The notes: generated by a model not told the origin, from the letters alone. A stretch of 64,000 bases of DNA from Brachynemurus nebulosus (GCA_035578155.1 JAPWDM010000015.1:7624709-7688708), one strand, 5' to 3'; positions 45,735 to 57,953 are shown, counted from the first letter of the stretch. A program made the numbers and translations.

Positions 45735-47397
45735 AAGCCTTCTAAACATACTACGATTTGTAGCGAACATTTTGCACCTGAAGCATGGATCAATCATCCT
45801 AACTTAAATCGGCCGTATCTTCGGGCTGATGCTGTTCCATCTGTTTTTAAAGCATTTCCCGATCATCTGCAAAAGAAACCAATCCAAGAAAGAACTAGAA
45901 AACACAAGATGATTGAAAATCGACCCAAACCATCTGAATCATTTAAAAACACTTCTTTGGTTCATAAATTTGACCCAGTTCAGTTGGAATTATCTGAGCA
46001 ATTACCAACAAAAGGGATCAATGTCGAGAGTCTTGCTATCTCTTTAATTCAAAAATCAGATTCAGTTCAGTTGGAATTGTCTAAACAACTACCAGTAAAA
46101 ACAACAAAAGTTGAGAGTCCTACTAAAACTTTACTTCGAAAAAAAATTAAAATCCTAAACCAAAAAATTAGGCGAAGGAATAAAAAAATAACTTTTCTAA
46201 GACAGTTATTAAAAGTAATGGAAAAAAAAAGACTACTAGAACGCGATGCATGTAACATTATTGAAAATAATTTTGACGGATTTTTAAAAATGAATTAATG
46301 AATAAAATAGTTACTGCCACAGGGCGACGCTGTAGTTTAGAAACTAAGCAATTTGCTGTAACATTATTTTATTATTCTCCGAAGGCATATAGCTTCCGCA
46401 GGTTCTACTTGATTTTTAATTATAATTTACGAATATCAGTACTTAATTAACTAATAATTTATGAACTTATAATTAATCTTACATGATTTTTTTAGATCCA
46501 TTTTGTCATTACCTCACTCTAAATCTGCTAGAAATTGGGTGTCTGCTGTTAATGCTGAGCCAGGGTTCAACAAATATGTCTTCCAGGAGCTGAAAAAAAT
46601 GTCAGCTGACGTATGGAACCAGAAAGAAAACAAATTTGTTGGTTTCTGTGATTATGGTAATAATATCCAAATCGAAGGGTCAGAAATTCTAGCGACAGAA
46701 ACTCTTACATTTATGTTAGTTTCTTTAAGTGGAAAATGGAAATGGCCCATTGGTTATTTTTTTATAAACAAAATAACAGCATCAGTCCAAGCTCAGTTAG
46801 TAAAAACGGCTTTAATATTAGCCCATGAATCTGGATTAAATTGTCTAAGTGTGACATGTGATGGTACATCTACAAATTAGAAACATTAAACCAACTAGGC
46901 TGTGATTTACATAAAGATACATATCTTAATATAAAAAATTATTTTCAAGATCCTTCCACGGGTGAAAAAGTGTTTTTCGTTCCTGATGCTTGCCATAATA
47001 TAAAATTAGTTCGAAATGCGTTGGGCACTTATCGTTGCTTTGTGGCTCCTAGTGGAGTAATTAAATGGTCGTATTTCGAAAATTTACTTAAATTACAAAA
47101 TGATATGTCATTTAAATTTTCAAATAAATTGGAAAAAGCTCATATAGAGTGAGAATTAAACAAAATGAATGTCAAACGTACGTCACAAACTTTCAGCTCC
47201 TCAGTTGCTGATGCTTTCGAATTTTTAAAAATATCACAATAAAGGATTTTATATCTAGTGATGAAACAATTAAATTTACACGATTAATAGATCGCTTATT
47301 TGATTTTTTAAATTGGAGGAATCCTTTCGGGAAGGGTTTTAAACAGCCCCTAACATTATCAAATATAGAATATACGTTTACGCGAGAGTCACCTTCC
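45735..47397 (+). pseudogene. P-element (THAP-type) transposase, first half, broken
   Basis: Starts in the second half of a THAP zinc-finger domain (TTICSEHF...W, then LRADAVPSVF, the AVP-type motif), followed by a Lys-rich coiled coil (KIKILNQKIRRRNKKITFLR). After an intron-like gap (46298-46496) the catalytic region begins: LPHSKSARNWVSAVNAEPGF, later FVGFCDYGNNI (metal-binding Asp region), KWKWPIGYFF and SVTCDGTSTN, then VFFVPDACHNIKLVRNAL. Lesions: one-base loss at 46877, Trp-to-stop at 47150, another shift near 47240. The frame ends in QPLTLSNIEYTFTRES where a large element is inserted. The N-terminal half of THAP is missing. The second half resumes at 56.5 kb. Confidence 0.85.
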
Positions 47398-47757
47398 CCC
47401 CCTCAGAAGCGGTAGAAGGTCAAATGCACTGAGAGAGCATTTCTTAGGTATATGAATGAATTTAACAGAGTATTCGTGCAGTTTAAAATTTATAATTAAT
47501 GAAAATTATATGTGCATATTATTTAAAAATTATCAGATGATAATTTTCAAAAAATCAGACATATTCGAAGGGTTAAACACCCCCTTAGACTGAATAAAGC
47601 CAGCTAGAACTATACATAAGAAAGCATCAGAAAACTGTGAAGTTAAGTGAATTTGATGAGAAAAAAATTATTTGTTCAGTACATAGACATTAAATTTAGA
47701 TTGTTTATTTATTAAGTAAATAAATTAAATTTAGCTTAGTATTAATAAGCGGTATCA
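47396..47757 (+). repeat. Left terminal inverted repeat of the 9-kb element
   Basis: Matches the complement of 55898-56195 plus 52990-53071. A second weaker copy of its GTCAAATGCAC block at 47756-47770 begins a partial internal repeat. Confidence 0.8.
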
Positions 47758-47990
47758 AGTCAAATGCACCGATAAAGCGTAACTTATGTATATGAATAAA
47801 TGGAAAAAATATTAGTCAGCATTTTGGTATTAATTAATAGAGTTGATAATATCTAACGAAATATGAATATAATATTTTAATATATTATTTCATATATTTT
47901 TTGCCAGTATACTTTTGACTCCGAAAGTTGAAGGTAATGTTTCGAAAGAAAATTTTAGAAACAAAATTGCAGTGAAATAAATTGATAGTC

Positions 47991-50900
47991 ATGGAAGAAA
48001 ATGTAGAATGTGTTATTTTGTCATGAGAGTAGGGGAAATGTGATTTTATTTCTTGAGAAATCATTGAAAAAATATAAAAGTATATCGAAATCACGACAAA
48101 AATATAAACTTAAATATAAAGATATGGTTTTACCAAGTGGAGAGATGGAAGGTGGTTACCATAGAGAGTGTTACAAGACATTTACAGCACTGATGAAAAA
48201 ATATTAAGAAGATCCAGACGTGACTCCAAGACCATTAACATCAACGGATGAATCTACTAGCTCTACTACACCAAGATTTGACAAAACTCTACGATCTGTA
48301 GAACAAGAGGCATCAACTTCAATGACCCACGAGGTATTTGAGAATGTAAGTGATCTTGATTCAACCTTAGAAGAGATTCCTACCGAAAGCGATGTGCTTG
48401 TTTTGCAACCTTAAAAGAAAAAAACATCGATCTAAAGTCCAACCCCTTCATGAATCTGAAACAGAATCATTAAAATCCTCAATGATAGATTTTGTTAAAG
48501 ACCGAGAGGAACACAAAGATTTATACAAGAGATTAATAAATTATTTTTCTCCAAAAATATAATAAAATGAAATTATCAACGAAAGAAACAGTGGAATCTA
48601 TTTGGCATGAGCGTCGAAATTGTCATCAGAGAGCATTTGAAGAAATCCGTCAATACATACAATAAAATGTTATTGACAAAGGTCGATGTTTTTTTCTAAC
48701 TTCCATATATAGACATTACACTGCATTGTTAGAAATTGATCCAAAAGAAAATTCAGAAAAAATAGATTCTACATTTACACGTCAGCATCTTCAAGATAAA
48801 ATAATTCAACATTTTCGTAATGATATTAAATTTATAAACACACACAATAGAAAATTAATAGCCCCAAAGTATCTTTCAGTGATTGATGATCATTCATATG
48901 AACATTTGCAAAATGAAGATATTTTACAGAGCTGCGTTGCTTCTAAGGAAAAAAATATTAGCAACTAAACCTCAAAAATTACTAGCGAAAATGTCAACTC
49001 AGGATCTTATAAAAGGAGAAATCACGTTACCAGAAACATTGTTAGACTTTTATCATGTCTTGCTTAACGGTAGCAGTAGCCGAAATAATAGTACAAAACG
49101 TTTGCGTATTGCCAAATCATTCAGCGAAGATGTTGTTTATGGAATTTATAATGGCAAAATCAAAACTTCGAAGCATATTCTTTTAGGTTTAACCTTAGAA
49201 AGTTTAACAAGCAGCAGGAAAGTAATTGACACTGTCAATCGAACATTGTATTTGTTATCAAGGAGTTGAAGAATTGGAAACAGAGGTGACATATCGCGCG
49301 TTGGCTGTCTCTACCTCGTATATCAAAAGCTACATGTTTTAGGACACACAAAAAACATATTAAATAGTGTATTTACATATATACTTATCTATATATATTT
49401 ATATATATATGGGTAGCCAACATCAAAGGGTGTAATTAGCATAAATCTTAAGCTCATAGTGATGAAAACACGGATTTAAAATATGTTTTTTTTGTGTCCA
49501 AAAATTGGGAGTTTTGAGATACGAGGTTGAGACAGAGTACGCGCGATATACTTCAGTAGAAAAGTTGACTCTCTTACCAGAGACTATAAGAAAATCTTCA
49601 GAGCTATGTACTGGAGTAGCCTATGATAACTTTGATCGGTTTGTCGAAACCAGAAGTGTTAAGGATACACTTCATGACACGGTAGGAATCATTTACCAGA
49701 ACATTACTTCCGATATTGTTGAATCTTCAGATTCTCCATGTGTAAATGATGATCCCTTACAAAAACGTAGAAAAAGGAGAACTTTTGAAGCGATAACATC
49801 TGAAATTGTTTCTTATCCTAAGAAACCGAAAATGATAGATACTTTAGGATCAACTGGTAATAACACATAAAATTGTTCACCCAGGAATCTTAGATTATAC
49901 ACAAACATAGATATGACTTGGATGATAAGTCATACTTTACAAATACCTGACGTGCCTATGTGGGTTGGATTCAATAGTCGAATTGATGACAATGATAGTC
50001 CAAAACAAATAATCTCTTATTTAACTCCAATCAATTCATCACCAACAAATACATCAGCTGTTTTAGAGACAATGAAAAAAAGTTTGGAAATTGCAGAAGA
50101 ATTACAACAACCTTATATCCAAGTAACATACGATCTCGCAATTGCAAAAGTTTCTCTACAAATTCAGTCAACAAAAAAACCTATGTTTGATAAACTATTT
50201 ATACATTTAGGACCTTTTCATATTATGATGGCATATTTTAAAGCTGTTGGAAAAGTAATAACTGACTGTGGATTAACTAATGTTATGGTTGAAAGTAACT
50301 TGATAGCAAATGGTTCTTTAAAGGAATTTCTTGAAGGAAAACATTTTAACAGATGTAAAGGATTGCATCCTCTTATGGCACTAGGGTTGGAGGTACTTCA
50401 CTTTCAATCATTTTTACAAATGAAAAATATAAAATGTACTGACGAGATGATAGAGGAAGTAAAAAGGTTACAAAGTTGTAAAAAGTCATCATTCAAAATC
50501 GAAAATGATGAAATTAAAACAATATTTGAAGATTTTTCACGATTAAAGGAACAAACACTCAACGGAGAACATGGAAAAACTTCTCAATTTTATTTAATCT
50601 ATATCAATATAGTAAATTATTATTTAACATTGTCAAGAAGCATCCGTATTGGAGATTTTGAGCTGTTTAAATATGTTCTACCAAAAATCACAAATTTATT
50701 TTTTACATGTAACCAGCCAAATTATGCTCGGTGGACTGTCAAATACTTAGATAATTTATTGAAAGTCAACGAAACTCATCCTGGTTTATCTGATGGATTT
50801 AAAAAAGGATTCTTTGGAATTAAGAGAACCGATAAAACATTTTCACGACAATCCACTGATTTAGTTTTGGAGCCAACAATTAATGCAGATGCTGCTAGAA

Positions 50901-52950
50901 GACTTACAGGAGTTATACATTTTACAAATTCGATCTCTGCTCGTCAACGATGGGCTCGAAGCCATGATGTAAGAGAAACAATAATAAGTCATGTTTACGA
51001 ATATTTAGGTTTACAAAAACAACAGAATGTTTCAGCAGATTTAGATAATAACAATATTAAAAATAGTATTACACAATTGCAAAAATTTATTACGACTTTT
51101 GAGAAATTCATCAATCCTTTCAGCCAAACAATACCTAGAGATCAATTAATCAACATTTCATCTGGTAAAGCAGCGTCTAATGAAGTAGAAAATTTTCTTT
51201 TGAATTTAGAGAAGATGGGCGATCAAGAGAGACATACTTTCATACTTGAATGTCAAACCAATATCAGCAGATTTGAAAAAAGTATTAAAAAAATTACATT
51301 TAAGAATTTTAGTTGTGATTATGAGAAAAATAAAAAAGTTCAAATAGGAGGTAAAATACAAGAAATAAAGATCCAGCGAGATTTATTTGGACGTATGCTT
51401 GGAATTTCGATAGATTTTAATATCGATATATCTAAAATTCTTTCATACCCAATAACACCAATGCCTATGTCGATGTGCCATTTAGATAGTACTATTTGTA
51501 AAACTGAAAAATCTGCATTAATGAAGCATTTGGAAAAAGAAATTGAACACCAACCACCTCCTCACATAGATGTAGTTATAATTGATGATTTCTTCTTATT
51601 GCATACTATGACAGAAGTTCCAAAGACGTTCGGGAATATCTCCAAAAAAATATTACAAAAGTTTTGCATCGCGAATTGATATCATATTCGATCAATATTT
51701 CACGCCATCAATCAAAGACTACGAAAGAAGTCTCCGTCAAGAATTTTCAAAACTGGACTTTACTATAACTGGACCTGATCAAGTTCGACCCTCTGATTTC
51801 ACAAAAGAATTAAAAAAACTCTAAATTTAAGGAAGCTCATTGATTTCTTCATATTACATTGGGCAAGTGATGAAGTTGCTCCATTAATTGCCGATAAAAT
51901 AGTTAATGTTAATTTCAAACAGTGTCATTCGTTCGTTACTAATAATGATGATAAAGTTATATGCAACATACTTGAAGATCTTACATGTCCAGATCATGAA
52001 GAAGCAGACACAAAAATTGAATATCATTTGCGCAACATCGAGTATGAGGCAAATATTGTTATTAGAGCTAGCGATACTGGCATCGCTGTTATAATACTTA
52101 CTCATATGGATCATATCAAAAGTGAAAAGTCACATGTATGGATGCTTTCAGGAACTGGAAATAAAATGAGATACATAGATCTCACAACAATTCATAAAAA
52201 TCAAGGGAATCTTGTATGTAAAAGTTTGCCTGCACTTCACGTTATGACAGGATGTGATTATAATCCTGCTTTTTTCAAAAAAGGCAAAGTTAAGCCTTTT
52301 AAATTATTGAAGAAAAAAGAAGAATACCAAAAAATGCTTGCTAATTTTGCCAATGTTGATTTTTATAATGAAGAGGAGAAAACTATCGCTTTCAACACGG
52401 TCCAGCAGTTAATCTGTGATTTATATAATGTAGCAGGCATAAATGATGTAGATGCGGCGCGACTGTTTATCGATACCTACACAGCTGCAGATATAAATGA
52501 ATCATTTCAAATGAAATTAAGAAATTTCGACGCGAGTAATCTACCTCTTTGTAAGAGTGAACTCATTCAGCACGTTTTAAGAACAAAATATATCGCGAGC
52601 ATTTGGACCAATGCTCACTTGAAAAACCCTTATATATACAACCCAGAAGATTATGGATGGATGATCAATGATGACAACCAATATGAGTTTAAATGGTTCG
52701 AAGGCGATCAATTACCGAACTTGGTCAGTGATACACTCAAAACTCAATCAGATACTTTTTTCAAATCAAAAGTTAATTTTAATTCAATGGCAGCTAAGAA
52801 TCGAATAAACGTGTTTATTTTTTACAGAAATATCAGAAGAAGACAGTATTGAAACCAATGAAAGCAATCAATTACATGACTGGGAAAATGATGAGAATTA
52901 TGGAAATAATGAAGATGACGATGACAACGATGAAAATAAAGATGATTGAA
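47991..52950 (+). pseudogene. Degenerate gene of the 9-kb element with XPG/FEN1-like C-terminal nuclease
   Basis: One ancestral frame broken by many shifts and stops. N-terminus (47991-48205): a Cys/His pattern ending GGYHRECYKTFTALMKKY, then a Ser/Thr-rich linker. 48465-49270: a helical region. A MITE interrupts at 49291-49549, after which the frame resumes (YTSVEKLTLLPETIRKS). The longest intact piece is 49913-51679 (588 codons): MWVGFNSRI, ITYDLAIAKVSLQIQ-like, FDKLFIHLGPFHIMMAYF, and HFTNSISARQRWARSHD. The C-terminal part shows EEADTKIEYH, ASDTGIAVIIL and ALHVMTGCDYNPAFFKKGKV, spaced like the acidic motifs and helix-2-turn-helix of XPG/FEN1 nucleases (my inference). It ends in an acidic tail near 52948. 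The second Asp of the usual DTD is Gly here, so even an intact version might be inactive. Confidence 0.65.
49291..49549. mobile_element. 259-bp MITE inside the pseudogene
   Basis: Inverted ends of about 75 bp: ATATCGCGCGT...CTACCTCGTAT at left and the complement at right (ATACGAGGTTGAGACAGAG, then CGCGCGATAT). It splits the coding frame between LETE and YTSVEK. Interior is TA-rich. Confidence 0.8.
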
Positions 52951-52989
52951 TATAGTGTAATATTAAGCATGAGTAAAATATATACATGT

Positions 52990-53071
52990 GTATTTATTAG
53001 TTAATACTAAGCTAAATTTAATTTATTTTCTTATATTAACAAATAAACAATCTAAATTTAATGTCTATGTA
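52990..53071 (-). repeat. Inner part of the right terminal repeat of the 9-kb element
   Basis: Complement of about 47676-47757. Continuity with 55898 is restored if the pogo element and one TA are removed. Confidence 0.8.
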
Positions 53072-55897
53072 TGGGAAAGTGGTCACCATTCGTACGCGGG
53101 GCACATTCGTACAGTTAGTATAACAGAAAAACTACACTGCACACAAACACGCCTTTGCTTGTGTACGTAGACATACCGGCCACCATGTTGCTAGCGGAGT
53201 GTCGAGCCAGTTGCACTACGGTGTATCACATGATAAGACGTAACGTGTTTCCGCGCGCAGTGAGTATATTTTAAATTTTAAATTTTAAATTTTAGTTCGT
53301 AATTGTAAGTAGAATTGTTATGTTTTGACAAAATGGTGATGATTGATTAATGTTAACATTGTTTATTTTGAGCTTTAATTGTTATATTTCTCAAATTAAA
53401 TTAGAATTTGTATAAAGTTGTATTTTAATTTTGTGCAAAGGGATGGGGTGCATTCGGACAACCAGACAGGGGGCACATTCGTACGCGTACGAATGCTCCC
53501 CTTTAGATTTTATTAACCACCAATATATCAAAATTCAATTTTTATGAAATAAAATATAGTATTACCTTTTAAAATTATGGTGCAGACAGCACAATAACAT
53601 ATTTTTCCTTTTATGCAGTATTCTACTTCTAACTAAATGAAATATTTTTATTAAGTCAACCTTATAATTAATATTTTATTGCAGAATCATGGTACGAAAG
53701 TATAAAAAAAAGGGTACGCGTACTCAAGAAGTGGATGAAGAGTCCATGAATTTAGCAATTGATGATGTAATACAAGGACGGTTGTCGTATAGGAAAGCCG
53801 CGTTAAAATACAACATCAAAACATCAACGTTGGAAAGCAGAGTCAAGAAATTTAAAGATGGCTCTAACGCCGATGGACCCTCACGAACTTTTCATTCAAA
53901 ATTCACGAGTCTACAAGTATTCTCCCTGGAAGAAGAGGCACGCTTAAATGTCTATATTACTAATTGCTACAAAATGCATTATGGGCTAACGACAGTGCAA
54001 ATTCGGAAACTTGCATACGAATACGCGAAAGCGTTGAATTTAAAATATCCAGCGAAATGGGACGAAAATCAAATGGCTGGCTTAGAGTGGATGCGTAAAT
54101 ACAGGGAACGAAACGCCAACCTCAGTCTGCGAAAGCCAGAAAACACTAGCGCTGCTCGATCATTCGCGTTTAATAAGAATGCAGTCCAAGAGTTCTATAA
54201 TAATTTGGCTGATGTGTTACAGCGACATAATTTTGCTGCCGACAGGATATTTAACTTTGACGAGTCCGGCGTGTCTACTGTTTTAGAAACTCCTAAGGTT
54301 TTGGCTCCTAAATCACAGAAACAAGTGGGACAAATCGTGTCAGCGGAAAGAGGCGAATTGATAACATTTGGTGCTATTATTTCTGCGAGTGGAAATACTA
54401 TCCCTCCGCTATTTGTATTTCCACGGGTGCACTACAAAGACCATTTTCTTGAAGGTGCGCCTGAAGGAAGCCTCGGAGCTGCTAATAGAAGTGGGTGGAT
54501 AAATGCTGACATATTTGTTTCAGTATTAAAGCACATTCAGAAACACACACTGAGCTCTAAAGAGCATCCTATTTTACTGCTATGTGATAATCACGAAAGC
54601 CACATCAGCTTACAGGCTATAACATATGCTCGAGATAATGGTATCATTTTTGTGTCTTTTCCGCCGCACACAAGTCATCGATTGCAACCTTTAGACGTTG
54701 GAGTGTTCGGCCCATTCAAGGCAAAGTTGAAAATAGCGTTCAATAATTGGCATATGTCGAATCCTGGAAAAACAATTAACATTTATAATATTCCTAAACT
54801 AGTAAAACTTGCATATTTCGAATCTTTTACCGCAAAAAATATAACAAGTGGATTTGAAAAGCCAGGTATATGGCCGTTCAATGAAATGGCCTTCAGCGAT
54901 GAAGATTTCGCTCCCATTAACGTGTATGCTTCAAATAATTCGGTAAATGTGCCACCTAATCCGGAAACAAGTACTGTCGCTCTAGAACCACAACCTTCCA
55001 CCAGCGTGCCATCGACTGATATGAATGATTCAGATATTCGTGATCAGTCGCCTTCTATGCTCCAAAATCCTCAAGATATTGTTACCGAAACTGGCGAACC
55101 TTCCACTTCTGCGGCTGAGGCACAATCTGAACCGAGTTCTTATCTTCCCATAACACCAGAAGTCATAAGACCTTATCCTAAAGTTGTTAGAAACAGAAAA
55201 ACCAATAAAGGAAGAAAACCGGGTAAATCCCGTATATATACAGATACACCTGAAAAAATTGAACTAGAAGAGAGACATAGACAGAAAGAATTGAAAAAAA
55301 TAGAACAGGAAAGGAAAGCCAGAGCCAAAGCAGTGAAACGTAGTTTGAAGGAACTTAATTCAAGACAAAAGAAAAAGAAAGCTAAGAAAATAGAAAGCGA
55401 TGAAGATTCAGAGGAATCTGAAGGATCGCAATTTAGCTTGCGGGAGAGTTCAACATCTCCAGTTGATTTAGAAAACTAAGGATGAACGATTTTATTTTTT
55501 TTTATTTTTCTAAAGAAAGATTTATCGACTATGTGTCAAATCACATATTACTAAGTTAGTTCTTTTTGATAAATAAATATTTTAATAATAATTAATAAAA
55601 ATTTAACAACTTTAATTGGCTTTTTAATTACCCTGTATGAATCTACCCCGTGGCGTACGAAAGTACCCCACCTACTGTACGAACGTACCCCGTACGTGGG
55701 GTACGCTCGTACAAATATCTTATCGTAGAAAAATGGCTATAACCCTTTAACCTTTTGACATAATAGTTTCGGACTTTTTTGTAACAAACTACAATATATT
55801 TGTTACACTTTGGTACATAAACTAGATAAATTCGACAATTAATCGTAAAGTAAAAAAATAAAATCTAAAAAGTGTACGAAGGGTAACCACTTTCCCC
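53072..55897 (+). mobile_element. Pogo-like DNA transposon, apparently complete (2,826 bp)
   Basis: Termini TGGGAAAGTGGTCACC (left) and GGTAACCACTTTCCCC (right), flanked by TA (53070-53071 and 55898-55899). Both ends carry extra copies of a GGGG.AC.TTCGTAC-type motif (53095-53120, 53465-53500, 55640-55715), likely transposase-binding sites. Contains an intact transposase with a 5' non-coding exon. It inserted into the right terminal repeat of the 9-kb element. Confidence 0.9.
53689..55479 (+). CDS. Pogo-like transposase (DDE_1), intact, 596 aa
   Basis: The ATG lies 4 nt after a splice acceptor (TATTTTATTGCAG), so a 5' non-coding exon is likely (a donor-like GTGAGT/GCAGTGAG region near 53258). 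Domains: Psq/HTH at about residues 10-55 (SMNLAIDDVIQGRLSYRKAA), a CENPB-type second DNA-binding region at about 75-150, and the DDE_1 catalytic core with Asp191 (FNFDESGV), Asp300 (LLCDNHESH) and Asp336 (LQPLDVGVFGPFK), a DD35D arrangement. The C-terminal part is Ser/Thr/Pro-rich, then Lys/Glu-rich coiled coil (LEERHRQKELKKIEQERKA). Full length, with no internal stop. This is the most likely active transposase in the window together with the hAT at 58 kb. It acts in the nucleus on its own termini. Confidence 0.93.
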   Translation: MVRKYKKKGTRTQEVDEESMNLAIDDVIQGRLSYRKAALKYNIKTSTLESRVKKFKDGSNADGPSRTFHSKFTSLQVFSLEEEARLNVYITNCYKMHYGLTTVQIRKLAYEYAKALNLKYPAKWDENQMAGLEWMRKYRERNANLSLRKPENTSAARSFAFNKNAVQEFYNNLADVLQRHNFAADRIFNFDESGVSTVLETPKVLAPKSQKQVGQIVSAERGELITFGAIISASGNTIPPLFVFPRVHYKDHFLEGAPEGSLGAANRSGWINADIFVSVLKHIQKHTLSSKEHPILLLCDNHESHISLQAITYARDNGIIFVSFPPHTSHRLQPLDVGVFGPFKAKLKIAFNNWHMSNPGKTINIYNIPKLVKLAYFESFTAKNITSGFEKPGIWPFNEMAFSDEDFAPINVYASNNSVNVPPNPETSTVALEPQPSTSVPSTDMNDSDIRDQSPSMLQNPQDIVTETGEPSTSAAEAQSEPSSYLPITPEVIRPYPKVVRNRKTNKGRKPGKSRIYTDTPEKIELEERHRQKELKKIEQERKARAKAVKRSLKELNSRQKKKKAKKIESDEDSEESEGSQFSLRESSTSPVDLEN

Positions 55898-56195
55898 TAC
55901 TAAACAAATAATTTTTTTCTCATCAAATTCACTTAACTTCACAGTTTTTTGATACTTTCTTATGTATAGTTCTAGTTGGCCTTTATTCAGTCTAAGGGGG
56001 TGTTTAACCCTTCGAATATGTCTGGTTTTTTGAAAATTATCATCTGATAATTTTTAAATAATATGCACATACTGCACGAATACTCTCTTAAATTATAAAT
56101 TTTAAACTGCACGAATACTCTCTTAAATGCATTCATATACCTAAGGAATGCTCTCTCAGTGCATCTGACCTTCTACCACGTCTGAAAGGGGGGGG
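55898..56195 (-). repeat. Outer part of the right terminal repeat of the 9-kb element
   Basis: Complement of about 47396-47680, with a small internal duplication (GCACGAATACTCTCTTAAAT occurs twice at 56074-56129). Confidence 0.8.
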
Positions 56196-56464
56196 TGTTA
56201 GACCCTTCGGATAGGTCTGGCCTTTTAACTACTGACTTAGAATGGTCATTTGAAGACTCTGTGTAAATTTCAGCTTTTATAATTTAACGTTAGAGAGCTC
56301 ATGTACTGCCCCCTTCTAATACCTGATACCTACCGAAGGCACCATTACTCAAGGTTTATAACTCCCAAACATTGTTCCCTACATCAGTGAGAACACGTAA
56401 AACAATTTCCAGCTTTTATACTTTAACGTATATCTGGCATGCCCTGGCTCTTAGTCTATTAATG
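56196..56464. other. Unassigned spacer before the P-element sequence resumes
   Basis: No gene. Begins with TTAGACCCTTCGGATAGGTC, resembling an internal block of the adjacent terminal repeat (TTTAACCCTTCGAATATGTC), so it may be part of a second, truncated end of the same family. Confidence 0.45.
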
Positions 56465-57479
56465 CAAGAGAATAATTATTTATTTTTATTAAAAGATAAA
56501 AATGGTGTTTTGTTATGTCGATCGGGCAGAAAAACATTTATATAATTGGTTTAGCTACAGCTGTTAAATCAATTTTTGATATTGGAAAACTGATTATGAC
56601 CAAACCTCAAAGTAAAACAAAATATTTACTTACATATAAATTTAGCCAAGACCATATAGAACTTTTATTTAGTCGAATTAGACAGAAGTTTGGTTGTAAT
56701 AACAATTCAAATGTTCAACAATTTAAAGCAGCTATGAAAACAACTATTACTAAAAAATGCTATATCGTCATCTACGTACAGTAACTGTATAGATTCAGAT
56801 TCAGACAATATTGGATCTATTTTCAAAATAAAATGGAAGAAAAAATTTATTATCGAAACAGATGATTTTGTTATAAATAATAGTGGACCTGTATAGTCTG
56901 ATGATATTTGTAACACCCAAGAATTAATACAGCATCTAAATAACTCTAAATGGATAAATTTAAAAGAAAATATTATATTTTATATTAGTGGATACATAGT
57001 TAAAAAAAATTAAATTAATCAAGTGCTGCAATTGTCTTCAAATGCTGATCAGTAATAATACTAACACTGACCATAATTATTGTAAAGTAGAACATTATAC
57101 AAGATTTTTGAACTTTGTAAACAGAGGAGAATTAATATCTCCTTCAGAAAGTGTCTTTAAAGTAGTTAAGGAAACAGAATTACAGTTCCGAATACTCACT
57201 AATAATAGTAATAATATTACTGTCAAAAATATAAAAAAAGGCAAGGCAAAAATTTGCCTTAGACAATAACGTTTTCCCAAATTCATTTCAATGTGCAAAT
57301 AAAATTGAAATCGGATTTGAAGATCCGCATAAATTAAAATTAATTAGTAGTATTTGCGAATTTTATCTACAAATTAGATGTTTATCTTTTGGGAATTTTT
57401 ATACAAAAGAAATTTTAAAACCGGTGAGTAAGCGGCACAGATTTAATAAATTAATATTATTTAATAATATGCAACTATG
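56465..57479 (+). pseudogene. P-element transposase, second half, broken
   Basis: Continues the gene cut at 47397: LATAVKSIFDIG, then the hallmark YLLTYKFSQDHIELLFSRIR and NNNSNVQQFKAAMK, followed (after frameshifts near 56765 and 57015) by YISGYIVKK, the conserved FVNRGELISPSESVFKVV block, and a C-terminal YLQIRCLSFGNFYTKEI ending near 57479. Stops and shifts make it inactive. Together with 45735-47397 it covers most of a roughly 900-residue P-family transposase. Confidence 0.85.
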
Positions 57480-57733
57480 ATACTATGAATAAATAAATTA
57501 TAAAACTCTGAAATGGATCCTCTAAGCTTTTCCTTTTATAATTTTCTTATGTAAATATTTTAAATAAAATGATTTTTACATGTACATTTTGGTGTTTTAT
57601 TATTAATAAAAAATGTTTATTAGTTAATTTTATCTATTATTAATCTTTACGGACAGATTTCAGTAGATATTTATTACATATTAAAAATATTTAAAAAATT
57701 AAAAAAAGTTGAAAAAGTAATAGTATTATAATA

Positions 57734-57874
57734 CACTGATTTCTCGTTGTAAGCAACTTGAAATAAAATCATATATCTTACTCTTTTTAGATAACAAAAT
57801 TCGCATATACATAAAAAGAGTAAGGCTTATGATTCTATTTCAGTTTTGATGTTGCTTACAACGAGAAACCAGTG
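57734..57874. mobile_element. Fold-back MITE (141 bp) flanked by TA
   Basis: Nearly all of it is an inverted repeat: CACTGATTTCTCGTTGTAAG...ACTCTTTTT with its complement ending CGAGAAACCAGTG. TA lies on both sides (57732-57733 and 57875-57876). Mariner-type by target. Confidence 0.85.
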
Positions 57875-57953
57875 TATACATAAGTGCTCTTTTATCCTTC
57901 TATGTAGTGGCTGGCATGACGTCACACTGGTTTCACTTTTACAAATATTAGAT

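Larger units (their letters stand above)
47396..56195. mobile_element. Roughly 9-kb terminal-inverted-repeat element inside the P element (contains a pogo insertion)
   Basis: Terminal inverted repeats of about 360 bp: left 47396-47757; right in two pieces, 52990-53071 and 55898-56195, because a pogo-like element split it. Shared blocks include GGTAGAAGGTC, TCAGATGATAATTTTC and TTCGAAGGGTTAAACACCCC. Outer ends are C-runs (CCCCCC), so exact ends and target duplication are unclear. Removing the pogo leaves about 6 kb holding a degenerate multi-domain gene (47991-52950). The family name is uncertain to me; related proteins are widespread repeat-associated hypothetical proteins in animals. Confidence 0.75.
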
